From Petrosia ficiformis (lineage: Eukaryota; Porifera; Demospongiae; Haplosclerida; Petrosiidae), in NCBI GenBank assembly GCA_947044365.1, contig OX345642.1, forward strand, positions 2,727,598 to 2,791,597: DNA of 64,000 nucleotides, written 5' to 3'. Shown piece by piece: positions 54,201 to 64,000 of this stretch. The translations under genes were made by a program, and so were the position numbers. How positions within the stretch are numbered: the first letter of the stretch is position 1; each line of letters begins with the position of its first letter. The notes under the pieces were generated by a model that was not told the DNA's origin, made no database searches, and saw only the letters and a list, made by a program, of their open reading frames with translations.

Positions 54201-57200
54201 TTAGTTATGATATACCCTAGACCTAAGCTATTACCATCCTCTCTATCCTCCTCAATATGGTATCTTCCTCTATCTCCTACTGTCAAATTCACTCCACGTG
54301 GATGCATGGCAATGCCAGAATCAATGGACCCCATAGAGGAATTGGACATCAGGTGGGGATTACGTGGATGCACATTGTCTGTTTCACTAGTCACAACTTG
54401 ACTGTGCTCTTCATTTCCTTTATCACTGTCAATAAAAGAGTCCTCTTTTCTTCTTCCTCCATTTCCATTCTCTTTTCTATCTTGTCGCCAATATTGTTCA
54501 TAATAATCAGGATTTTGGTGATATCCATCAAGATATTTGAAAACATGTTCAAATTCTGCTTGTGTTGCTGGAGTAAACGAATCATTCATCTTTTTCGGAA
54601 ATACATTATTTTGACTTTCCTTGTCTATGAAACAATAGAACATAACAAACAATAATAATAACAATATCAACTCCATAAAAACAACAACAGTAATGACAAA
54701 CAATAATACTGAAATAACTCTACCATCACATTAGTGGTGTGGAAACAGCCAGTCATGCTCTGGTGATTGAAACTGAACTGTATACAAAGTATATGGGAGT
54801 AGACAAGAGTGGTGAAAATAGGTCACACACCTGGTAGTTGGCTTGATATTTCCATACCATTGCATGTGACTTTGATCATGTGACACATTGATCATGTGAC
54901 AAGTGATCATGTGATCATGTACCAATGAATTCTTATAAGCACTAACACACAGTACATAATTATTGGAGTATGGCATTTACCTGTTATCTGATGGTGTTGA
55001 TTATTCTGTTCCCATTCATCTCTTCGTTCCTCTCTCCTCCCATCTCCACCCCAAGAAGACTGATGGTCTTTAGGAATACGTTGTTTGCTATAACGATGAG
55101 TATTACCTGTCTTTTCTGATCTAGTAAGAGCCATCACACGAGCTTGGGTAAGACCACGTGAGTTAGTAATCTCTGATGGAAGCAAATCGGTAATATCTTC
55201 ATCAAAAGCTTGAGGTGCCTTTAGAGTCACACCACTAGTAGTTGTGCTAATGGTTTCATTACTCAAACTCTTGTGAAGCCCTCCGGAAAGAGATTTCAAA
55301 CCTCGACCCAAACTACCGCTACGACTACGACCAGATCGACCAGATGATCCCTCTGAAGGGGAGTTTCCATAACTAGAATGAGGATCTGAACCATCAGTTA
55401 GTCCTTCTCCCTCACTGGAAGGGAGTCTACTATGTGGGATGTCCCTGTCATCTTCGTTAACTGATGAATTGGAGGGGAGGTAACTTTGGAATGTTGCAAG
55501 AGCTTTTTTCGAGCTGTACTTGTTACGTGAAGATTTAGATTTTCTTGTAGAGGGTGAATTAGATGTCGTATTTGAGTATTGTAGAGTAGAGGAGTAGTCT
55601 TTGTTGACTTTAGTACACTGTACTGAAATAGTGGGTATCTCTGGAGTAGGTCTGAAAAGAAGACATGATGAAATACAGTATTGGATGAGAATGATAGAGG
55701 GAGTAGGAAAATAAAGATTGATGCAGGAAGGGTAGTAGCTAATTAGAGTACACACATGCACACACATACATATATGCTGACACACAAAAATGCAGACACA
55801 CATGAACACAGACATGTAGAAACAGAAACGCAATCACTCACACACAGATATACCAACATTGAACATACACAGACACACTTGTAGATACATTGTACATAAT
55901 CACTTACACACAGATACAATGGCACACACACACACACACACACACACAGATATACCAACATTGAACATACATGTACACAGACACACTTGTAGATACATTG
56001 TACATAATCACTTACACACAGATACAGTGACACACACACACAGATATACCAACATTGAACATACACAGACACACTTGTAGATACATTGTACATAATCACT
56101 TACACACAGATACATTGGCACACACACACAGACATGCCCACAGATACATAATCACTCACACAGAGATACAGTGACACTCACACACAGATACACAAAACAT
56201 ACACAGACAGACACACCCACAGATACACAATCACTCATACACACAGATACAGTGACACACACACAAATACACAAACAGTCAGAAAGTCAGAAACACAGAC
56301 ACACACATATGTACTCACTGTTCACTAATAAAATTATCAAGTGATAGTTCTAGTGTATATACACTCTCTATAATACCAAGAAATGAGTCAGGTTGTGGAA
56401 GACGAGAGAGAGAAGACAATGTAGCATAATCTTCCACTAACCACCTACACAAACACACATCAAAGAAAAAATACATCATCATATCATTATAGAGGTTAGT
56501 ATCAGTACAAGTGTGATAATAGTAACTTTATATCTAATATATAATAAATCACTATACATTTGAATATACATGTACATGTACATGTGATAACAGTAAATTA
56601 ATATCATTATGATATATGTACACATGTATACACAATATATAAATAGACAATTCCATATGATATATCAATATGTACATGTACATGTATGTGGTACAATATG
56701 TACATGTGTGTACATGTACAGTGTGATAACAGTAAATTAATATCATTATGATATATGTACACATGTATACACAATATATAAATAGACAATTCCATATGAT
56801 ATATCAATATGTACATGTACATGTATGTGGTACAATATGTACATGTGTGTACATGTACAGTGTGATAACAGTAAATTAATATCATTATGATATATGTACA
56901 CATGTATACACAATATATAAATAGACAATTCCATATGATATATCAATATGTAATGTACATGTATGTGGTACAATATGTACATGTGTGTACATGTACAGTG
57001 TGATAACAGTAAATTAAATATCATTATGATATATGTATACATGTATACACAATATATAAATAGACAATTCCATATGATATATCAATATGTACATGTACAG
57101 TGTGATAACAGTAAATTAATATACATGTATCACAGAGGCCAGTTTGATAATGGTAATTTAATAACCATATAATATAACACATAACACATAATATACATTA

Positions 57201-58276
57201 AATTTCTCATGAACAGTTATACATGAATAATATAATAATTTATAGTGGACAGTAAACAATATTACTGTTACATTACTGTGTACTGTTGATAATACTGTCT
57301 GACAATACAGTATAGTACAGCACATTACAGTATGTACATGTACACATAGGCGCAAGTATTGTACTGTACTATACATACAGTGTACATGTGTGTATAGTAC
57401 TATTGGTGATTTTTTAGTTGTACATGTATATTACAGTACTACTGCAGTATACAATTATATGCTACATACATGTACATGTACAATGTACAATAGTTGTTCA
57501 TACATGTACACACATACATGTATAGTACATATATTTAGCTTGTGAGAAATACAACTGTAATTTTATTACTACAAGTGTTCTGCCCACACTGGTCAGCACT
57601 GGTCAGGAATAACTACCACTCAGATGAATTAACCACCTCTCAGATAATACATATATAGGCTACTGAGACAGTATTAAGTATAGGCTAAACAGCGTTAGAA
57701 TCTGACCACCACTCTAAATATCCCGGTCAGAACACTATTACTAGTACAATGACATACACTAACCCTCCACCTATATTGGCAAGGGGGTTAATAATTATAA
57801 ATGGTACATGTACATGTACATGTACATGTATATAAAACACATGTACAATGTGACATACACCCAAGTTAGCCCTACATTAACAGTATATAGTCAGTGTACA
57901 TCATTCAAGATTGATGTGTATATGAAGAATTAAAAAACAAAAGAATATGTAGGCATGTACTATGCTAATCTTGATACCTTAAAAAACAAAACTAACTAAC
58001 CACTTCCATATACATGCAATATAGCTACGGACATGTATTGTATTGTATTGTAGTTACATACATGTACATGTATGTATGTATAGGGTTACATGAAGTGGTC
58101 AGTTTAATTGTTTTATTATGGTATCATCCCAACCTTGTTTGCAAATATATTTTATTATAACAAGTATATTCTACTCACCATGATGACTGTACTGATATTT
58201 GAAGTGAAGAGTCACCTTTAGTTGATATGATAACTGGATAAAAATCATCAAGACTTGGAGAAGCACGTACAAAAAT
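51262..58276 (-). CDS. PR-III: Pro/His/Ser-rich protein of unknown function (intact copy)
   Basis: Exons on the minus strand, all joined in frame: b 58276-58179, c 56444-56319, d 55651-54981, e 54624-54141, f 53392-53314, g 52281-51262; at least 820 residues, 5' end probably incomplete. Exons b-c give a compact, possibly folded N-terminal part (…VRASPSLDDFYPVIIS…QSSWWLVEDYATLSSLSRL…). Exon d is Ser/Arg-rich and basic (STRKSKSSRNK, RSGRSRSGSLGRG). Exon e is acidic/polar with FEHVFKYLDGYHQNPDYYEQ. Exon g is a long Pro/Gly/His-rich tail (HPHPHPPPP, PPHHHPHPHG) ending DPNWNRLH. No membrane segment or enzyme motif seen. The composition suggests an intracellular scaffold or RNA/SH3-type ligand, but I do not recognise the family. 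Introns carry MITEs and minisatellites. The only PR copy without frameshifts. Confidence 0.7.
52560..52765. repeat. Minisatellite in PR-III intron
   Basis: Intermediate-length counterpart of 11393-12135: units such as GCCTACAGTGGATACAGTAT, with some CCTACATTGGGTACA variants. Confidence 0.85.
52866..53134. mobile_element. hAT-type MITE with 8-bp TSD
   Basis: 269 bp, ends TAGGGTTGTACCTATA and complement of TAGTGTTGCACCTATA (14 of 16 matching), flanked by ACTACTTC at 52858-52865 and 53135-53142. PR-I and PR-II have the empty site. Internal sequence has repeated CCTATAT/ATAGGCA words. Non-coding. Confidence 0.85.
53464..53851. mobile_element. hAT-type MITE with 8-bp TSD
   Basis: 388 bp, ends CAGGGCATAAACGAAGGT and complement of CAGGGCATAAACAAAGGT, flanked by ATTCAAAC at 53456-53463 and 53852-53859. 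The empty site is visible in PR-I near 12552 and PR-II near 27611. Repeated subterminal CCTTCGAA words. Non-coding. Confidence 0.9.
55740..56300. repeat. CA-rich minisatellite in PR-III intron
   Basis: Imperfect units of about 90-100 bp containing GATATACCAACATTGAACAT and TTGTAGATACATTGTACATA, mixed with (CA)n. Lies in the intron between exons c and d. ORFs here are artefacts of the repeat. Confidence 0.85.
56583..57120. repeat. 139-bp minisatellite, about 4 units
   Basis: Units begin near 56583, 56722, 56861 and 56999 (TGTGATAACAGTAAATTAAT) and contain ACATGTACATGTATGTGGTA. High identity between units. In the intron between PR-III exons b and c. Confidence 0.9.
57575..57735. mobile_element. 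MITE, GTGTTCTG…CAGAACAC
   Basis: 161 bp with GTGTTCTG / CAGAACAC ends, containing GGTCAGGAATAACTACCACT. A related copy in opposite orientation is at 59179-59398. Non-coding, in a PR-III intron. Confidence 0.55.
57928..58160. repeat. Diverged foldback element related to 28823-29144
   Basis: Imperfect palindrome with shared words CCACTTCCATATA and CCCAACCTTGTTTGC and a TACATGTACATG-rich centre. Lies just downstream of PR-III exon b in the intron. Confidence 0.55.
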
Positions 58277-59599
58277 CTGTAAATAAAAAAAAAGACAATA
58301 TTAAATACACAATTATATATCATAACTTTAATGAGCCCCATATATTAAGAAAAGGGTATACTCATGTAATAGTGTTTCCCCTAAAGGATGATACTATGGC
58401 ATTCAGTCTTGCTCCCATACTATACCCTTCACTTCATGATGAAAAACAACATTTTACAAAACTGATTGAATATTGTTGAACTAATGTCAGATGCCACTGA
58501 CACACTCCTCTATCCTTGGTGTTTATCCTGGGAGATACACTGACTCAATATATCAGATGGACAATTGTCATTAATACATAAACTGTATAACACAAAGATT
58601 CCTTATTTATGATATCATCAAGAAGGCATACACTTGAGTTAACTGGCACACTAGAAAATTGGTATTTAATTAACAAACGAGCAATTTTAATTAACAAATA
58701 AAACATTTTACTACTGTTATGCGTAAATTGATTTTTTGCATAAATTGATTTTTAGTTGTAGGAGAAAAACAATACCAATAATTTCCTGTTTGGTCGTACA
58801 CGTACCTGTTGCAATACATGACATTAAAAAATACATTCATATGATTATAATAATTATAAAACCACTTCTATACTGTTTAAAATAAGACAATTTGGTACTT
58901 CACTGGGTCTTGATTGAAGATTGTTGAATGGAGTAATAAATAAGAAATGACAGGGTGGCACAACTGAACAACTAGTCTAGTCTGACCCAGATTAAGTCAA
59001 AAAGGAAATCCTTATTGAAAATGTCTCTCCAGCCTGATATAATTTAAGTAGGTGTATACATGTACTTAATATGTCTCCCCAGCCTGATATAATTTAAGTA
59101 TGTGTATATAATATTATGTAGATTAATATTATAAAGTATAATGCATGATTATACAGTAACTCAATAATATAGTGTATAGTGTCCAGGATATTATTTTAGA
59201 GTGGTGGTTGAATTCTACATTGCATTTAGTGCTGTTTATCCAGTTTATATTTAATTCTGTCTCAGTAGCCTATATATGTATTATCTGAGAGGTAGGTTAT
59301 TCATCAGCGGTGGTTAATTCCTGCTGAATGGTGGTTATTCCCAACCAGTCTGAGTGGTGGTTATTCCTGACCAATGCTGACTGGTGGGGGCAGAACACTG
59401 GTTTAATGTCATAAAGTTAATACATGATTATACCTTAACTCAATAATGAAGCAATGAATTGAAATTGGACATGCATAAAGAAGAAAGGGGAAGGATAATT
59501 ACATGAAAATGGTGCAGAAAAAAGATTGTCGGTCAAACTAAAGTTTCTGAGTTCAAGGTGAACATGAATGATTTTTAGCTTATCTCATGATGTTATTAC
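58277..59599. other. Intron or intergenic DNA upstream of PR-III exon b
   Basis: Non-coding, holding a small tandem duplication (about 59021-59102, GTCTCCCCAGCCTGATATAA) and the MITE at 59179-59398. No further exon was recognised between PR exon b and the exon at 59600-59778. Confidence 0.45.
59179..59398. mobile_element. MITE, inverted relative to 57575-57735
   Basis: 220 bp, ends GTGTCCAGG… and …GGGCAGAACAC, with internal GAGTGGTGGTTATTCC words repeated three times. Same family as the copy at 57575. Confidence 0.5.
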
Positions 59600-59778
59600 C
59601 AATAGCTCACTAGATTAGCTTTTCCATATACAAGTTGAACAGCAGTTTTAGCTGATGTGTTAGTCACCGTAGTACAAGCTTCATTCAATACATGAAATGC
59701 ATAATCATGAAGCTTCTCAGAAGCTATGTTCTTTCTTTGTGTTATGGATAATGTGCTGGCTAATTCTTCAATACACAC
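59600..59778 (-). CDS. Isolated exon, possibly 5' part of PR-III
   Basis: Minus-strand exon with good splice signals (TTTTTTTAG|GTGTGTATTG … GAGCTATTG|GTAATA) encoding CIEELASTLSITQRKN, then SEKLHDYAFHVLNEAC and AVQLVYGKANLVSYW; helical in character. It ends in phase 2, whereas exon b needs phase 0, so it cannot join exon b directly; an intermediate exon or a separate gene is required. No family recognised. Confidence 0.45.
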
Positions 59779-60440
59779 CTAAAAAAAGAAATATACAAAG
59801 TTTAATCGGAGAATTATATAATGATGATGAAATTATATGTATAACAACAATAACGGGTTTCATAGAATATCTGTTTATGTCTACTTGGGAATTGACACTC
59901 GTTTAGCTTCTAATTATCCCTCTTTCCCTCAAGAAACCCAGTTGATATAGTGATATTTGTGTAGTAGTTGGATTTCATTAGCCTCCTGATTAAGGAATAT
60001 GGGTTGATTTCTTAAAAATTGAAGTTGACTTCACCACATTTAATTAAATTCCATACTGGAAAACTATAACTAACTAAAATGAAAAATGGCCAATATTGGG
60101 CACTTTTAGTTAACTAAAACTAAAACCCTTTTAGTAAGCCTAATATTATTTTAGTTATTTAACTATAACTAAATTGCGATAAACTAGATATATAATCATT
60201 ATTGTTAAACTAAAACAACACTAATATACATGTACATGTACAGTGTAATTAAAAGAAATTCCAAATTTTATATACATGTACATGTACATGTAGTTACATG
60301 TATGTATATGTAAATGCCATCATGTACATGTATATGTACAAACACTAGCTATATGTACATGTGTCTGTCATATCGTGTACATACTGTACTTGTATGCTAG
60401 ATTTAAATATTATATGTACATTAACAATACACTAGCACAT
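59779..60440. other. Non-coding region with palindromic AACTAAAA element
   Basis: About 60062-60180 is a small palindromic stretch (AACTATAACTAACTAAAAT … ATTTTAGTTATTTAACTATA), probably a short MITE. ACATGTACATG microsatellite follows to about 60420. No gene seen. Confidence 0.45.
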
Positions 60441-61224
60441 CCTGTATTCAACCATTTCAATATCATCTTATGTTGACGCTCTAATACACTGCAACAATCA
60501 TTTTCAATTTTCTCCAAAATATCAACATTTAAACCAAGTTTAAGACCCAGTTCATACCAGTCAGTAACCGTAGTAATAGCTTCTAAAACCTTTAAAAGAT
60601 CATTCTCTATAAAAAGAAAATAAAATATAATGTATACGCAAAAAAGTAAAAGAATCATGTTATTTCTCAAAAAATGAAGATGATGTAAGGGTGACAGATA
60701 TAAAGAAACAACACTTAACAATAATAAAAACTACACCGAAGAAATGTCGTAATAGAGTAGGTATATCAAAGTGGGAAAGCTTCCTGTTTGGGCTTGCAAT
60801 CAAATTGAATTAATGTTATGCTACACCCATATGTTCCAAACCATAACCTGTAGTTCAGGATTCTCATTAATGTTAATATGACTGTTGTGCTATGCAACTA
60901 TGTGAACCCTTGCCACCATGGTATGGTAAACAGTACATGGAGTATATAACTCACTGTTTTCCATGGTGGTAAAGGTTCTGTGCAGCATGAACTATTACAC
61001 GTCAACAATACTCAACTAATAAAAATTGCATATTACCTGTTAAATGTTGATCATCCACTAATGATGACTGATCTGAGTTGCAAATGTAAAAAATATTATA
61101 ATTATGACGTATAGCAACTCTGAATATAATTATAACAACCACAAAAATACTGCTCGCTTCTGTAATGATTAGATACGGGTCTACTAGGAATAACTGGATC
61201 ACTTTTTGCACTTTTGAATGCTTC
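60441..61224 (-). pseudogene. Truncated death-domain exons (second copy)
   Basis: Exons match 39105-39886: 61224-61158 (SAKSDPVIPSRPVSN…), 61073-61038 (…SSLVDDQHLT) and 60606-60441 (…WYELGLKLGLNVDILEKIEN…MILKWLNTG). The homology stops at about 60441, so the last part of the death domain is lost. The donor of the first exon has changed from GTAAGC to GCGAGC. Six extra bases add two residues near the start of the domain. Probably a pseudogene, or a gene with an altered C terminus. Confidence 0.7.
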
Positions 61225-61404
61225 CTGCATGCACGATAATATAACATAATTTTTCAATGTTGTTAATAGTTAGGTTTCTTTCTTATCTTTGAAATACACT
61301 AATTTAAACAGTATGAAAATATGTAAAATTATAGTGTATAATAATTATATTATATATTGTATAAAATATATATAATTATTATATATTATATATATATATA
61401 TATA

Positions 61405-61828
61405 TGTGACCGTCTACGCGAAAACCAGGCATTTGTGACAAAATTTCAAAATTGATTTTTTGTCTTGCCTGAACAGAACATTAAATTAGCTGTAGAATGA
61501 TATATCATACATCCAAATCATGTAAAAGATAAAGCTACAGTGACCGAGTTAACCATGGCAGTCACAAATACTTCATTTGGAGAAAAACGCAATTAAATTA
61601 ATTTTTAACCATTAAAATTAATGATTAGCAATTTATTTAGCAGTGCCTAGCAAAGCACAGATAGGTCTCTAAGACTTGCTAAAGGTATCAGAAGACTGGC
61701 AAAACATTGGTGAAGCTTTTTATGTAATAAAATAGTGATCGCCCAAATAATTCAGAACTGTCTATTTTCGATCATATCTCCAAATTATATTTTGTCACTT
61801 ATGCCTGGTTTTCGCGTAGACGGTCACA
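61405..61828. mobile_element. MITE with 28-bp perfect TIRs
   Basis: 424 bp. Terminal inverted repeats 61405-61432 and 61801-61828 are perfect (start TGTGACCGTCTACGCGAAAA) and extend to about 40 bp with two mismatches. It lies in a TATATA tract; a TA or TATA target duplication is possible but cannot be distinguished from the tract. The homologous tracts at 1-62 and 40020-40090 lack it. No coding capacity. Confidence 0.9.
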
Positions 61829-61850
61829 TATATACATATATAATTATATA

Positions 61851-64000
61851 TATCAGGAGTGCATTAATGAAATAAACGAAGGGTAGGTTTGTAATTTCTA
61901 TGTAAATAATAAAAAAGCTAATCAGAGCATATAGTAAATGAGTTACGAATGTAATCATAGCACATGGATACGCTATGCCAAGTAAAAAAAAAAAGGAACC
62001 GAATCTAGATGAAGACTAACTGAAATTGTAGGATACATTATTAAGTTTAACAGTTTATAGGTGTGGTCAATATATTCTTAAACTAGTAACTCACGCTCTG
62101 TTAATTATATGATAAAGTTGTGAGAGATCTTGCTGAATTGTGTTGCTAATTATTCCCTGACCTAATGTGTGCATGTATTAAAGCAGCCGTGCATGTGCTC
62201 TATTTCCTTCTACTTCTAATATGATGTGATTCTTTGGATATGAATGAAATTATCAGTTATGTTTTTCATTGTTCCTTTCAGGCTATTCTTTCATGTTTTT
62301 CTACCACTTGTTTTCCTAGTGCTCAATTGTATCTCAAACTGAATCGTACAAAATCTACACACCTTCATAACTTGTTCCTGAAGTTGTAATTCGAGATCAT
62401 TCTTCTCTTTCTGAAATGTAAGTTTTTCATTATAGTTATTCAATTGATGTAATTATCAAAAGTATAGATATAATCATTCTTCTAATCACTAACCATTAGT
62501 TGTTGATTATGTGCAGTCAACCTTTCAATAGCTTTATTTAGTTCATCTCTCAGCTCCATGTTATCTTTTTCCAAAGCATTATTGCTTTTTGCTTGATCTT
62601 TGCTAGCTTGTGTTAAGGTAGCCATTCGTTTCTCATTCTCTCTTTCAAGTTCTTCTTTCATATGTTTTTCTGTTTCTACCACTTGTTTTAGTGCTTGTAT
62701 CTTTATTTATGAATATTGAACAAAAACTGAATCACACAAAATCTACCGTACCTTCATACATTGTTCCTGAAGTTGTAATTGAAGATAATTCTTCTTCTGA
62801 AATGTGAAATCAAAAGTGAATTGAATGAAGTAAGGCAAGAATGTTATTTAATAATTACTGAACATCACATTAGTTAACAATTACTTATAATAGTCAAGAA
62901 GCAATCACTAACCACTGTTTGTTGATACAATAATCTCTGTTGTAGTATTGGATTTTCATATCAGCATCAATTTTTTTAATCTTGTTTAATTGTGCACAGT
63001 GTAAACGTTGGTCCTCCTCAAGTATCTATATCACACAAGAGAGTATTTCAAAGTGTTGGGTAGTATATGTTTTTCTACCTTCACAAACTCATTATAAACT
63101 TTATGCTTTGCTAGACCTTTGGCCTTCTTGTGGTACTCTTTACCAATTCTGTCTATTACATTGCAAATGTCTTCAATATCTGTTTCTGGGGATATTGTAT
63201 CGACAATAGGAGTAAAAAACTTTCTTTTTAGAGTGTGCACCAATGTCCAACAGTATTTCTCTGAGTCTATATTATTTTGTTGTAAATAACCCCAAAGGAA
63301 CCCACCAATGCATTCAGATGTCTCATTACCAGAGTATTTTGATAATGATTCTTATAACATTGAGACAATGTTAGTATAAGTAGAAGTTGATATTAAAATT
63401 GTAACTCGGAATAATTTTCATTATAATTATAGAGTATAGCTACTTACTGAAAGTTGTGAAAGATGTTTACTCTATGCATCACCATCAGTATCTAGCTGTG
63501 TTAGCTGTTGAAAACATTCAGTAGCTACTTTTGTAGCATCCGAGTGAAATCTCTTCAATTCACCTTCCTCCATTGGGAAAGAAAGAACTGACATTTTAGA
63601 CTTGTACAGCTCTTTGGCTTTAGCTTTAGCCATTTGGTATGTATTCTTCATAACCTGATCCCATGCTGAAGCAACTTCTGGTATTCCATCAGGAGAATTT
63701 AGAGCATGAATATACATCTGTAACATTCCTGCTAGTTCTGTATAATTATAGAGAAAGAGTATAATTTCTACAGATTGCAGTAAGTGTTCTTAATAGTTAA
63801 ATCACTTTGCACATTAATCAATGCACTTGCAAAAATATGATTAAGTCCATACAAAATGTGTATAACGCATGTAAATATCACTTTAAACTTTAATGGGCCT
63901 TCATTTGGTCCCATGATAATTTAAAATTTAAATCTGAGGCTGGCGAGAGAATCCAGCCCCTCCCCTCTTTAGAAAACGTGTACATGTATACTATTACATT
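61851..64000 (-). pseudogene. G0-B: second copy of the divergent GBP, running off the window
   Basis: Almost identical to 63-2212 (constant offset 61788 over most of its length). The helical exon (63448-63730) is slightly more complete than in G0-A: 12 bp including GCATGA present here are missing at about 1912. The in-frame TAG (complement of 63472-63474) is shared. Coiled-coil exon 62494-62693 is open. The 5' half of the gene lies beyond 64000, so GTPase motifs cannot be judged. Downstream on the same strand are the death-domain exons 60441-61224. Confidence 0.8.

Noticed and set aside
55743..56903. Cys/Val/Tyr-rich ORFs (VCVCVSLYLCV, HVHVHIDIS types)
   Set aside because: Translations of (CA)n and ACATGT-rich minisatellites in introns; no codon structure.
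59600..59778. Joining this exon directly to PR-III exon b
   Set aside because: Phase 2 end against phase 0 start gives a TGA at the junction; listed separately instead.
1..64000. tRNA, rRNA or other structured RNA genes
   Set aside because: No cloverleaf, rRNA core or snRNA motif was recognised by eye on either strand; a covariance-model scan would be needed to exclude them.

Overview
This window looks like nuclear DNA of an early-branching metazoan. It is AT-rich, its genes are split into short exons by GT-AG introns, and it is full of small inverted-repeat transposons and minisatellites. The guanylate-binding-protein (GBP) genes, a death domain, and pogo- and MULE-type transposons are typical of animals. 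The intron density and gene content suggest a sponge (an Amphimedon-like demosponge is my best guess), but the sequence alone does not prove this. No bacterial, viral or organellar gene organisation is visible.

The window is a mosaic of duplicated blocks built from three host gene types. (1) GBP-like large GTPases: three apparently intact ten-exon genes, G1 (3694-8593, +), G2 (24283-19554, -) and G3 (40849-46221, +); a headless pseudogene G4 (48660-49670, +); and a more divergent, broken GBP lineage 'G0' (63-3131 and 61851-64000, both -, nearly identical, plus a P-loop-bearing fragment at 18673-19095). (2) A Pro/His-rich protein 'PR' that I do not recognise, on the minus strand: PR-III (51262-58276) is open in every exon, while PR-I (10151-13731) and PR-II (25876-30321 and 37801-38096) share frameshifts and are pseudogenes. 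(3) A death-domain exon set on the minus strand: complete at 39019-39886 and truncated at 60441-61224. It lies downstream of G0-type GBP sequence both times and is phase-compatible with it.

Region by region: 1-3.1 kb G0-A; 3.3-9.0 kb G1; 9.0-13.7 kb PR-I; 13.75-17.80 kb a complete MULE with a 9-bp target duplication; 17.8-18.7 kb end of a pogo-type element; 18.7-19.1 kb G0 fragment; 19.1-24.8 kb the G1-type block inverted (G2); 24.8-30.3 kb PR-II; 30.3-37.8 kb a pogo-type element inserted in a PR-II exon, carrying two transposase copies, a 105-bp minisatellite and a C48-protease/PHD gene; 37.8-38.3 kb PR-II remainder and an orphan exon; 39.0-40.4 kb death-domain exons and a G0 tail; 40.5-50.1 kb G3 and G4; 50.1-59.8 kb PR-III with MITEs and minisatellites in its introns; 60.4-64 kb truncated death domain, a MITE and G0-B.

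Functionally, the host part reads as an expanding cluster of interferon-inducible-type GTPases with coiled-coil tails next to death-domain exons. That is consistent with an innate-immune locus evolving by duplication, inversion and transposon insertion. The PR gene has been carried along by the duplications and has decayed in two of three copies.
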